This document shows, in pieces, positions 25,755-33,900 of a DNA stretch of 58,020 nucleotides. Made by a program: the position numbers and the translations under genes. The DNA comes from Vreelandella titanicae BH1 (lineage in GTDB: Bacteria > Pseudomonadota > Gammaproteobacteria > Pseudomonadales > Halomonadaceae): assembly GCF_000336575.1 (NCBI RefSeq), contig NZ_AOPO01000023.1, positions 1-58,020 on the forward strand, read 5' to 3'. Below the pieces are notes generated by a model. The model saw nothing but the letters and a program-made list of their open reading frames with translations. It was not told the DNA's origin and searched no databases. Every line of letters begins with the position of its first letter. The first letter of the stretch is position 1.

Positions 25755-25779
25755 GTGCTATCGCCTTCTGAAAATGACA
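25755..25779 (-). repeat. Right terminal inverted repeat (mer end)
   Basis: Read on the minus strand it starts TGTCATTTTCAGAAGGCG and matches the left end at 22 of 25 positions. The duplicated ACTAC follows at 25780-25784. Confidence 0.95.
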
Positions 25780-25829
25780 ACTACACCGAAATTCAGGTAA
25801 TCAATTGCTGTTTCGTTGTCATGCCACAT
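25780..25829 (-). pseudogene. qatA: Detached first codons of qatA
   Basis: The ATG at 25829 opens a frame reading MWHDNETAIDYLNFGV up to the transposon boundary; removing the transposon and one copy of ACTAC joins it in frame to VADACASMLT of the main qatA body. A purine-rich GGGAAG lies about 12 bases before the ATG as a possible ribosome site. The fragment stops in transposon sequence and has no function alone, but marks the true qatA start and places its promoter in 25830-26110. Confidence 0.9.
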
Positions 25830-26123
25830 GCTGAAAATCCGCTTCCCAAGGTGCAAAGTAGGCAAAAATTTCTGCCACCAAGGGATCAAACGTAACCGGA
25901 GAGGCTGCTAATTTCCATTAAAAATTCTTAGGAAATTCCAGCATAAGTGCGGATGGCTCTTCTTGCCTATATTCAAATCCCGGCCATCAGTAAGAAAACG
26001 GGGCCTAACAATAATTTAGCCATGGAAATACCATTACAAATAGCAGATGTTCGTATATTTAAGCAGCCCAAGGGCTTGATAATTTAAACAACTGTATGCA
26101 TAACCAAGCTCAAAGGAGACGAC
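25830..26123. promoter_or_regulatory. Divergent promoter region of qatA and the 26124 gene
   Basis: 294 bp between two outward-reading starts, AT-rich in 25860-26090. It must have held the original qatA promoter (minus) and holds that of the unknown gene at 26124 (plus, with AAGGAG before its GTG). A segment TAAAAATTCTTAGGAAATTCC near 25918-25938 has partial symmetry; I cannot name boxes with confidence. Confidence 0.5.
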
Positions 26124-26960
26124 GTGTCGCAGTTAAAAGAAAATCAGGTAATTATCCTTGCTGCGAACTCCGCCGCCATTAAAAGCGTGCATGAGAATTA
26201 CTTTGAGTACGATGAGGTCAAAATTAGCAATCCTGCGATAAAGAAAATTGTCAGCTATGTCGCCTCAACCATCAATAACGAAATCGAAGCCACCTATGGC
26301 GTTATCATTGATTACGAATATGTCATCTTTGGCACAGGCCACACGCCAGAGAAAGCAGGCGTAGTATTTTTCCTTGCATCGTCTCAGGATAGCGAAAAGA
26401 CGTTAGAAATAGTTCACAAGGCCCGCTCGCTAGCCATCCACATTGTACAAAAGCTGCTTCCAGCCGGTGATCTCTTTCAGGCGCAGCAACCTGTGACCTG
26501 GCTAGATAAGCAAAAAATTGAGGCATTAGATGAGCGACAAGAGCTATTTTTAACTAAGTGGGGAAGTTCGAAGATCCCAGATGGATTTAGCCTGCTCGAC
26601 ACCCCCGAGAGTGAACCTCTGCTTTGTGTTGACAGTGAATTTATAACCCCTGAAAAACGAGCGACAACATCCAGCCCTATCCACGGCGCTGGACTAGCTG
26701 ATGGGTTTTCATACAGCAGAAATGAAATATACATTTTGACAATTCAGGAAAGCCTACAAAAAACCGGTGACATCAGGAAATTTAAAGCTGCCCATCCTGA
26801 CCTTCTTAAAATTATTAGCCAAGCTTCTTTTGAAAATTTGCCTGTACGATTCACAGCAACGAAAACGACGGACACCACAAGTCAAAAATCGACGTATACG
26901 ATCGATTCTTTAGTGATAGATAAAGCTCTCTTAGACACCGAAGGATTTGAGCTTACCTAG
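26124..26960 (+). CDS. Unrecognised 278-residue protein divergent from qatA
   Basis: GTG start after AAGGAG; the frame is clean. The first 120 residues look alpha/beta with several strands (VIILAANSAAI; YGVIIDYEYVIFGTG; AGVVFFLASS), the middle is polar, and the last 90 residues have a strand-rich part (EIYILTIQESL; LPVRFTATKTTDTTS). There is no membrane helix and no catalytic motif I recognise. It is soluble and probably cytoplasmic. Its location, back-to-back with the defence operon and followed by a small ORF and a WYL regulator, suggests a link with defence, but that is inference only. Codon use is AT-richer than the transposon next to it. Confidence 0.7.
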   Translation: MSQLKENQVIILAANSAAIKSVHENYFEYDEVKISNPAIKKIVSYVASTINNEIEATYGVIIDYEYVIFGTGHTPEKAGVVFFLASSQDSEKTLEIVHKARSLAIHIVQKLLPAGDLFQAQQPVTWLDKQKIEALDERQELFLTKWGSSKIPDGFSLLDTPESEPLLCVDSEFITPEKRATTSSPIHGAGLADGFSYSRNEIYILTIQESLQKTGDIRKFKAAHPDLLKIISQASFENLPVRFTATKTTDTTSQKSTYTIDSLVIDKALLDTEGFELT

Positions 26961-27016
26961 TAGCCAAGCGATGCGGACACACTAATATACAACAATGTCT
27001 TAGAGCCAAATTAAGA

Positions 27017-27019
27017 ATG
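27017..27019 (+). pseudogene. Start codon of a small ORF cut by the IS element
   Basis: ATG at 27017-27019 overlaps the left copy of the 4-bp duplication TGGC (27018-27021). Without the IS it would continue as GCC at 28222-28224 and onward. See the ORF body at 28222-28383. Confidence 0.45.
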
Positions 27020-27092
27020 GCGGTAATCCCCCCGAAAAACCAGGGTGCTCAAAAGTAGAATTTTCCGTAAGCTAAACGCAGGGAGATTCTGC

Positions 27093-27359
27093 ATGAAAAA
27101 ATCACGTTTTTCTGACAGCCAAATACTGTCAATTCTCAAGCAAGCCGAAGGCGGCGCTCCGGTTCCAGAGCTGTGTCGTGAGCATGGCATGAGCAGTGCG
27201 ACTTTCTACAAGTGGCGAGCTAAATTCGGCGGCATGGATGCGTCCATGATGGCCCGGCTGAAAGAGCTAGAGGATGAAAACCGACGGCTCAAGAAGATGT
27301 ACGCTGAGGAACGTTTGAAAGCGGACATCCTCAAGGAAGCCATCGAAAAAAAGTGGTGA
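27093..27359 (+). CDS. IS3-family OrfA (helix-turn-helix)
   Basis: 88 residues from MKKSRFSDSQI. A transposase_8-type helix-turn-helix (SDSQILSILKQAEGG to HGMSSATFYKWRAKFGG) is followed by a leucine-zipper helix (LKELEDENRRLKKMYAEERL region). The GGGAG before the ATG at 27093 supports this start over the longer frame from 27045. The heptamer A AAA AAG at 27347-27353, in the zero frame just before the stop, is a classic -1 frameshift site for making the OrfAB transposase. Confidence 0.93.
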   Translation: MKKSRFSDSQILSILKQAEGGAPVPELCREHGMSSATFYKWRAKFGGMDASMMARLKELEDENRRLKKMYAEERLKADILKEAIEKKW

Positions 27360-28180
27360 AGCCGTCTCGACGCCGTGAGATGGCGCAGAAAGCCGTCAAT
27401 GAGAAGCGCATCAGCATTCGACTGGCTTGCTGGATGTTCAGCATCAGCGAGACCTGCTATCGCTACCGGGCCAAGCTCAGCAGCGAGAATACCGAGATCG
27501 CCGACTGGCTAATCCGGTTGACCCATAACCAGCGCAATTGGGGCTTCGGCCTGTGCTTTTTGCACCTGAGAAACGTCAAAGGGTTTGGCTGGAATCACAA
27601 ACGGGTTTACCGAATTTATCGGGAGCTGGAACTGAACCTGCGGATAAAACCCAAGAAACGCCTGGTTCGTGAAAAGCCGGAGCCATTGGCCGTGCCGGAA
27701 ATGATCAATGACAGTTGGTCGATGGACTTCATGCACGACCAGCTCAACGATGGTCGCAGATACCGGCTGCTGAATGTGATTGATGACTTCAACCGCGAAG
27801 GCCTTGGCATCGAAGTAGACTTCTCGCTTCCGACAGAGCGTGTTATACGGTCACTGGAGCAGATCATTGAGTGGCGGGGCAAACCGCGCTCTATTCGCTG
27901 TGACAATGGCCCTGAATACATCAGCGGCAAGCTGGCGAACTGGGCGGAAAACCAAGGCATTGTGTTGGCGTTTATCCAGCCCGGCAAGCCCCAGCAGAAT
28001 GCCTATATCGAACGCTACAACCGCACGGTGCGTTACGATTGGCTGGCCCAGTATCTGTTCGACAGCACCGAAGAAGTCCAAGGTTATGCTACTCGCTGGC
28101 TCTGGCACTACAATCACGAACGACCCAATATGGGACTCGGAGGAATCACTCCTCAACAGAAGTTGGCCATGATGGCCTGA
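27353..28180 (+). CDS. IS3-family OrfB (DDE integrase core)
   Basis: 275 residues in the -1 frame relative to orfA. HTH_21-like start, then rve core: Asp in SMDFMHDQL, Asp in IRCDNGPEYIS and Glu in QNAYIERYNRTVR, spaced as in active IS3 transposases. C-terminal NHERPNMGLGGITPQQKLA is the family ending. It is normally made as the OrfAB fusion through the slippery site at 27347-27353. Confidence 0.95.
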   Translation: MVKPSRRREMAQKAVNEKRISIRLACWMFSISETCYRYRAKLSSENTEIADWLIRLTHNQRNWGFGLCFLHLRNVKGFGWNHKRVYRIYRELELNLRIKPKKRLVREKPEPLAVPEMINDSWSMDFMHDQLNDGRRYRLLNVIDDFNREGLGIEVDFSLPTERVIRSLEQIIEWRGKPRSIRCDNGPEYISGKLANWAENQGIVLAFIQPGKPQQNAYIERYNRTVRYDWLAQYLFDSTEEVQGYATRWLWHYNHERPNMGLGGITPQQKLAMMA

Positions 28181-28221
28181 GGCCTACTTTTGAAGCCCTC
28201 TAAAAATGGTGGGATTACCTG

Positions 28222-28383
28222 GCCACTCCAGTGTATGCTGGCCTAAATGGCTGTAGCTTTTTTGAGAAAGTTAGGAAAGGTAACCTCTCCGCAGGATTTC
28301 ATCATTACGGTATTCCTAAAACGAACTCGCTTGTGTGGCCAGAACGTGACAATGCAGCCCTAGCGTCCTACTTTGCTAAATAA
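28222..28383 (+). pseudogene. Body of the small ORF split by the IS
   Basis: After removing the IS and one TGGC, a frame reads ATG then 53 codons (beginning MATPVYAGLNG, with FHHYGIPKTN in the middle) to TAA at 28381-28383. The same frame is open for about 40 further codons beyond the TAA (PSTLEYVRSLGYDH), ending at TAG near 28506, so the original gene may have been longer and already mutated. I do not recognise the product. It would lie 56 bp behind the 278-residue gene and in the same direction. Confidence 0.4.
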
Positions 28384-28626
28384 CCCTCCACGCTAGAATA
28401 TGTTAGAAGCCTGGGATATGATCATTTTCCCCAACCCCAGTTGGTAAAATTTATTGCTACTGAGGATAAATGCTGTCCGCATAGACCCACCAAGAACACC
28501 CGATAGATATTCGCGACGTCAATCATTCCTGGGGGGCAACCGAACCCAATATAGTGATCAAAGGCATTACTCATCCCCCTACACCCAAGGTTGAGGAGGC
28601 CAAAATAATACTAGAGTTACCCTCGT

Positions 28627-29511
28627 CTAATCCAAGCTGGGTGCTAACTGGAGGCTGTCAATCTTCATTTCCTCAAGGTCTTCAGCATTCTTTAAGTGAA
28701 GCAGAATATGACGTCCTTTTAAGTCAGCCCCTGCTGTCGAGTCAATATTCCAGCTATTGAGAAGGTAGCCTACTTGAGCTTTTCGTACCTTTTTAATAAG
28801 AACAGCACTTTTCATACCAAATTCTTTTTCCACTGCCGCTTGGCTATTCTCTGTTAGGCGTGGATGAGGTTGGATAACTAGCTCTACCTCTTCAACCCAA
28901 TCAGTATCCTCATTAATAACCTCGTGCTCCTTGAACCCTTCTTTGTAGAGCAGGTCAGTAGAAAGCACTCGGTTAAGTACGAAATCCGAGAATTTTTGCC
29001 TTTTCCTATCATAAGCTCGGACGTGCCATCTCAATCCATTATTCATTAATGAATGTGGGCAGATGATGCGAGTCGAGGATCCGCTCGATGTCGAAACATA
29101 CGCGATCTCAACTGGCCTAGCCAACGAAATGGCCCGTGAGAACGTGGCCGTAATATCCAGCTCGGGCTCTTCAAGGGCGATATAGTGAGCGTAACGGAAG
29201 TCCTCACGACCATCCATAACATCACCGAAACCACTCGTGAGTGTAGATAAACACTTCTCCGCAGATAGAGGCAGCAAGCACCTAAATTTACTTGACGCTA
29301 CGTAATGCTTCTGCCTTGGGTCATACACTATGTTATCTGGAGCTGCCTCGATGTAGGCGCTTAAGTCTCGGGTGGCTGCCGCTGAGCTCACACCAAACCT
29401 AGACATAATGTCTTTGCGAGTGATCTTTCCCGTGAAGTAAATAAGAAACTCAATATGAGCTAATCTTTCCAGCTGTTGGTGAGAGACCCCTTCGAATGGC
29501 GCTCCTCTCAT
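28627..29511 (-). CDS. WYL-domain transcriptional regulator
   Basis: 294 residues: N-terminal winged helix (about 12-85, with ITRKDIMSRFGVSSAAATRDLSAYI as the recognition region), central WYL domain (about 115-205; RWHVRAYDRKRQKFSDFVLNRV holds the ligand-binding residues), and a C-terminal WCX-like domain. The layout matches the BrxR/CapW repressors found in front of BREX, CBASS and other defence loci, which leave DNA when a nucleotide or DNA signal binds. Here no complete defence operon follows it directly; the nearest are Qat (left) and the 278-residue gene. It lies in the opposite direction to both neighbours. Confidence 0.8.
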   Translation of the reverse strand: MRGAPFEGVSHQQLERLAHIEFLIYFTGKITRKDIMSRFGVSSAAATRDLSAYIEAAPDNIVYDPRQKHYVASSKFRCLLPLSAEKCLSTLTSGFGDVMDGREDFRYAHYIALEEPELDITATFSRAISLARPVEIAYVSTSSGSSTRIICPHSLMNNGLRWHVRAYDRKRQKFSDFVLNRVLSTDLLYKEGFKEHEVINEDTDWVEEVELVIQPHPRLTENSQAAVEKEFGMKSAVLIKKVRKAQVGYLLNSWNIDSTAGADLKGRHILLHLKNAEDLEEMKIDSLQLAPSLD

Positions 29512-29807
29512 ATCTCCTCTCCCTAGTGTGCGTATACCCGAGCGGACGTCCTTCCTTTTGCCCTAGCCAAATATAGAATGAGGTGAGTCTATGCGCAAAC
29601 CAAATTGACACCCACAATCATATTGACGATAGACATCATTTTGATTACCATTAATCTCGTGCACTAAAAAACCCGAACAACGATGTGCTGATCGGGTTAA
29701 TTAGCGCACCTAGCCTGCCATTGGCAGTAGATAGCGGCTTTGATCGGCGAGCATTCTACTGCTTTATGGCGAATTTGTAAACGAGTGGTAAAAAGAGGTA
29801 AGTAGTC
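29512..29807. other. Intergenic region with a minus-strand hairpin
   Basis: Upstream of the WYL gene and of the 57-residue gene, so it should contain both promoters. A hairpin with stem AACCCGA/TCGGGTT lies at 29666-29699; on the minus strand it is followed by six T residues, so it looks like a terminator facing the WYL gene. Nothing else stood out. Confidence 0.45.
29666..29699 (-). terminator. Terminator-like hairpin
   Basis: Stem AACCCGA paired with TCGGGTT, 15-nt loop, followed on the minus strand by a run of T. It does not end a visible minus-strand gene, so it may insulate the WYL gene or be a remnant. Confidence 0.45.
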
Positions 29808-29981
29808 ATGGCAGTCAATCGTCCATATGGCGACAACAAGCGAGTTGGTGCAGTGCGCCAACGATCTCAAACGCAAATGAGCAATGGCAAATGGGTGAAG
29901 CGCAATGCAGAGACAGGACGCTTCATGGATGTGAAAGCTGATGCCCGTCCGTTTAAAGGCGTTCGAAAGGAGGCCCGTTAA
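29808..29981 (+). CDS. Small basic protein preceding a DUF1508 gene
   Basis: 57 residues, beginning MAVNRPYGDNKRVGAVRQRS, strongly basic, with a repeated charged pattern (NGKWVKRNAETGRFMDVK). An AGAGG precedes the ATG at 29808 and the stop is 1 bp before the next ATG, so the two genes are translated together. It may bind nucleic acid; the family is not named in my knowledge. Confidence 0.65.
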   Translation: MAVNRPYGDNKRVGAVRQRSQTQMSNGKWVKRNAETGRFMDVKADARPFKGVRKEAR

Positions 29982-29982
29982 T

Positions 29983-30318
29983 ATGTCTGCTAAGTACGAA
30001 ATTTTCCGTAGCGTTCACAACTCACAGTACTATTTCCGCCTGAAAGCGGGAAACGGCGAAATCATTCTGCAAAGCGAAGGCTACCAAAGCAAAGCTGGTG
30101 CCCAGAACGGTGTTGGGTCAGTTCGGCAGAATAGCCCGTATGATCACCTTTATGACCGAAAAACATCGACTAACGGAAACCCTTATTTTGTTCTCAATGC
30201 TACTAATGGACAAATTATCGGGACAAGCCAGATGTACTCTTCGACGAGTGCAAGAGATGCAGGGATCTCGTCTGTTAAAGCAAACGGTCCCACAGCGCCA
30301 ACAGTAGACCTTACCTAG
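29983..30318 (+). CDS. DUF1508 (YegP-like) protein with two repeats
   Basis: 111 residues made of two copies of the DUF1508 module: each starts with an F/Y-rich strand (YYFRLKAGNGEIILQSEGY; YFVLNATNGQIIGTSQMY) and ends with a short helix (AGAQNGVGSVRQN; ARDAGISSVKAN). E. coli YegP has the same tandem form; the function is poorly known. GAAAGGAGG lies 11 bp upstream of the ATG at 29983, inside the end of the 57-residue gene. A terminator follows at 30346. Confidence 0.85.
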   Translation: MSAKYEIFRSVHNSQYYFRLKAGNGEIILQSEGYQSKAGAQNGVGSVRQNSPYDHLYDRKTSTNGNPYFVLNATNGQIIGTSQMYSSTSARDAGISSVKANGPTAPTVDLT

Positions 30319-30345
30319 AACGTCCCAACTGGTAAGTGCTTGTTG

Positions 30346-30376
30346 ATACCGCCTTGCTCATCAGGCGGTATTTTTA
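30346..30376 (+). terminator. Rho-independent terminator after the DUF1508 gene
   Basis: Stem ATACCGCC with GGCGGTAT, 10-nt loop, then TTTTAT. Well placed 28 bp after the stop. Confidence 0.85.
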
Positions 30377-30981
30377 TATGTGCTTCACTAGCCCTTTTAA
30401 TGCGGGTTCGCTTAAATCGGTAACACCTGGTTCCACTATTAGGCTAAAAAACCAGTGTACTCACCATCAATGAGGCTGGTCAGGAGTGTTTGAACGAAAT
30501 GGCGCAAGTACGTGCAGGGTAAACTTAAGGGTTCGTTCTAGATGCAGATCAATGCCTAGCAAGGGCACTACTAGGGACTGATGAGACAGCTGAGGTTTTG
30601 CGTTATAGGGAATGCTGCATAACCGCAGTCATGCCAGTTCGCAATTATGCAGATTTGTTTAAGTATCGTATCTATGACGCACTAACGATAAATGAAAGCC
30701 ACAGACCGCAAAAATAGATCCAGAAAATATAAGATCTGATTGTCACTCATCATCCTGACAGGAGGTAACTCACCTCCAGCTCCTCGTATGTTCGTACCAA
30801 TCGGCTCTATTGAGCAGTGCGTCAATGCTGACTTAATCGGCGTGTAGCCGCCGCATGATTAAAAGCAACCTAAACACAGAGCCTGGGTCGAGTTTTGCGT
30901 CCACTCAAGATACCCAAAACAAAAAATCCTCAATGTGAACAGCGCCGACTGGCTTCGATAAAAGGGGGCAGTGAATCACTG
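30377..30981. other. Intergenic region without a recognised gene
   Basis: About 600 bp between the DUF1508 terminator and the 3' end of the giant recombinase gene. No open frame of significance, no tRNA and no clear hairpin. It may be decayed mobile DNA. Confidence 0.4.
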
Positions 30982-33900
30982 TCAACTATCCAGTACAGGA
31001 TAAGATAGTGCACCGAAAAGACCACATGCTAGAACCACAACGGCGAGTTCGTGACTATTGCGTACAACACCAACCGGAGACCTGTTGAGGCGAAGGGCGG
31101 CGTATTGCTGACGACGGTCCAATACGCCCGCCACCACAATGGGAAACGGATCGAGTTGGAAGCCGCTGGCGGCATCTTCTTGACATAATCCGTTTTCTTT
31201 CAACGCATTACTAAGCTCGACTGGCATATTTCTAGATGCAACTTGCATGTCCTCCTTGAGCACACCAAAAAGAGCCAACGCCTTCATAAAAAACCTCACA
31301 TGTTGTTCGTGGCTCATTAATAGCTGACGGTTCTTACTAATCAAAAATGGCAATTCACATAAGCTTACCCCATTATTTTTACCAACTAATTCGCTTTCCT
31401 CCACTTTCTCGATATGTTCAAAAAATCGACGCCATGATTTTTCGCCGAGGCTTCTTAATAAAATATAGGGATAGCTTTCTCCGTTCACCCAACTATCACT
31501 GTTATTTTTAAGCTTGAACCGCATATGTGACTCGGCTTGGCGAGCGACTGTTGCAATCGCCTCAACGTCTTCTGGCCGGATATTCACGTGCCGTCCTGCA
31601 CGTTCGTAGCTCATCCCCAGCCCTACAAACCGCAGCACTTTCCACAGTGCTATAAAGCTTAGCTCTGCATAACATACAGTGACATCGACTTGTTCAAGCG
31701 CAGGGGCTTTGGAGCGCAACAAAGTGTCAGTGTGAAGAACACCAACAATTCTTCTTGCCCGCTTATGGTGTACGGGCGTTAGTTGATCTGCCCAGTCGAA
31801 TAAGCAGTGACTGTAGTTTAACGATCCAATCCGCGGGTGTCGGTGTCCCATCAACCTCGCCATTGCCATGCCACTCCGACGAGACACTGTGTGATTAGCG
31901 CCCAATACTTGTTGGCGTATTGCCCGTGTATCGGCGTCACCCGTGACTGACTGAGTTAGCTCTGAATGCATACCGAATAAACAAGGCGCAATCGTATTAT
32001 AAAATGCGTGCCGACAGTGATGCAGTGTTAACCCGCCACTCGATGTCCCTTGGCGAAGCAACTGAATTAAAACCGGACTGATTTGCAGCGCCCAAGAGAT
32101 CAGCCGTGCCTGGCTCTCGTAAATCTCACACAAGATAGGCCGTTTCGTGTCATTACCGGCCAATGACGTGAAACGGCTGAACACCTGCTGAATGATGTTT
32201 TCCTCCGTTGCATCCAGTGCAAAAAGCAAAGGTACTACGCGACGGCTCGCCAGACTTTTCAGCTTACGCTGGGCATTATCGCGTACCAGTACCCAACGGG
32301 AGCCTTGATACTCACACCAATCACTTCGTTGCAGCCCGATCGCTTCTTGCGCTCGTAAACCAAAGCGAAAAGTGAGTAACAGCACGAAGCCTAGTAGCAG
32401 ATATTTTTCATCGCTATGGTATTTCCATTTCGCGAGTAGCGCGGACTGACACGTAAGGTACTCGCTTTGTACCAGCATACCGGGGCGCACACTGCGACGG
32501 TCATCCTCGATGAACAACTCCTGCCAGTCGGGACTTGCCACCCCTAACGTTTCGGCCCAGGAATGAAAATCGCGCAGCCGATGGCTAAAGTATGTTGCAT
32601 CCTGTGATGCCAACTCGACAAACGTCAGCATTTTCGCATAAAGCGCCGTCACCGCCTCTTCGTCATAATCGACTAGATTTGTTTGGTAGCCAAACTCAGC
32701 AAATGCCGTCTTCAATGATGAGAAATAGCGCGTTAAAGAGCTTTTTGCATAGTCGTTTTGCTTTCCGATTTTGCCCCGCCGCATGAGAAAGCTAATCCAA
32801 CGAACTAACAGTATGATGCAAGCTCCCACCTGCCCTTCGTATCCATTAGATAACTTGTCGAGCTGTGACGCTGCCCGACGCGATTGCCGTTTCGTATACT
32901 CATTAAGAACGTCTTGCACCTTGGTATAAAGCCGATTCGTATTTTCTTGCTGCTCAATTTTACTGATATCCCGCCAGCCAGGCATCACAGTAGTCGACAC
33001 ATTCAGCTCGCTGTCGTGCGTGCTATGGTTAGAAGGAAACACCAACCTAACGCCTTCACGAATGCGTAATTCATCGACTAACGGCAGGCTTGTTGAGGGG
33101 ACACGTCCCGCTAATGCACCTGAAACCAAACCGGGAAGTGTCAGCAAATTGGCTTGGCTAATCAGTTCACCCAGTGTGGCCAATACGGTTTGTATACTTT
33201 TGTCCTGTATACTTGGCAGGCATGCTCTCAAAGCCTCTGGGGGATAGATAATATTGGCTGAAAGCTGGACTTGGCTGAGATCGACCTCTTTTTGAATGCC
33301 TTGCCCCGCCGCTAACAAGGACGCGGTTTTATAACTAATCCGATGCCGCTGAACGGGGGCAAGGTGGTTTGTGACGTCAAGGCTTTCACTATACTCAAGC
33401 AAATAGACTTGCCGATGCTGAATGAGCCGATAGTTTCGCCCTCGTGCCACATCGAGCAACATGCGTTGATAGCTAATGCGTTTTTCCAGACACAACAATA
33501 GCGCACCGACACTCAGAGCACCCAGTTTGGAAAACTGTGCTTTTAGTCCTTTTTTGCGAAGACCCTCAGCCCACTGCTCCAAGCTAGGTAATAACGAAAC
33601 AGCCTTAACTGCTTGTGTCGTTACGAGTGATTTCTCTGCTGAGGCCTCAGCGACGCGCTTGTTTATCGCATACTGGTATTGGCTGCCTTCGACCTCCAAC
33701 CGCCGCAACAAAACTGACAATCGGAGCGACGCATATGGGTGTATGACGGAGTTATTGCGATGCAGCATCCGCTGGACCAGCGTATCAACATCTGCTTGTT
33801 GAATATCCGATATCGCCCTTCGCCCTAAGTAACTACAAATGTCCGCATCGGCCTTTTCGTGCTCCCGCTGAATAGTTTGGCGGCGTTCTTTTTCGCGTAG

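Larger units (their letters stand above)
16725..25779 (+). mobile_element. Tn5053/Tn402-type mercury-resistance transposon, 9,055 bp
   Basis: Bounded by 25-bp inverted repeats beginning TGTCATTTTCAGAAG and flanked by a 5-bp duplication. It carries the four-gene tni module (tniA, tniB, tniQ, res site, tniR) and an oppositely oriented mer operon (merT-P-C-A-D-E plus merR at the far end). Base composition is visibly more GC-rich than the host sequence around it, a sign of recent transfer. All transposition genes are open, so it may still be active. It sits inside qatA; this family is known to favour plasmid res regions but also lands elsewhere. Confidence 0.95.
27022..28219 (+). mobile_element. 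Complete IS3-family insertion sequence, 1,198 bp
   Basis: Terminal repeats begin GGTAATCCC at 27022 and end with its complement at 28219; a further match CAAAAGTAG sits about 30 bp inside each end. The 4-bp sequence TGGC is present on both sides (27018-27021, 28220-28223), a target duplication. Two overlapping frames encode OrfA and OrfB, with an A-rich slippery site between. Both are intact, so the element may be active. Confidence 0.92.

Noticed and set aside
28554..28760. Plus-strand frame overlapping the end of the WYL gene
   Set aside because: No start signal, low complexity, and antisense to a well-supported gene.
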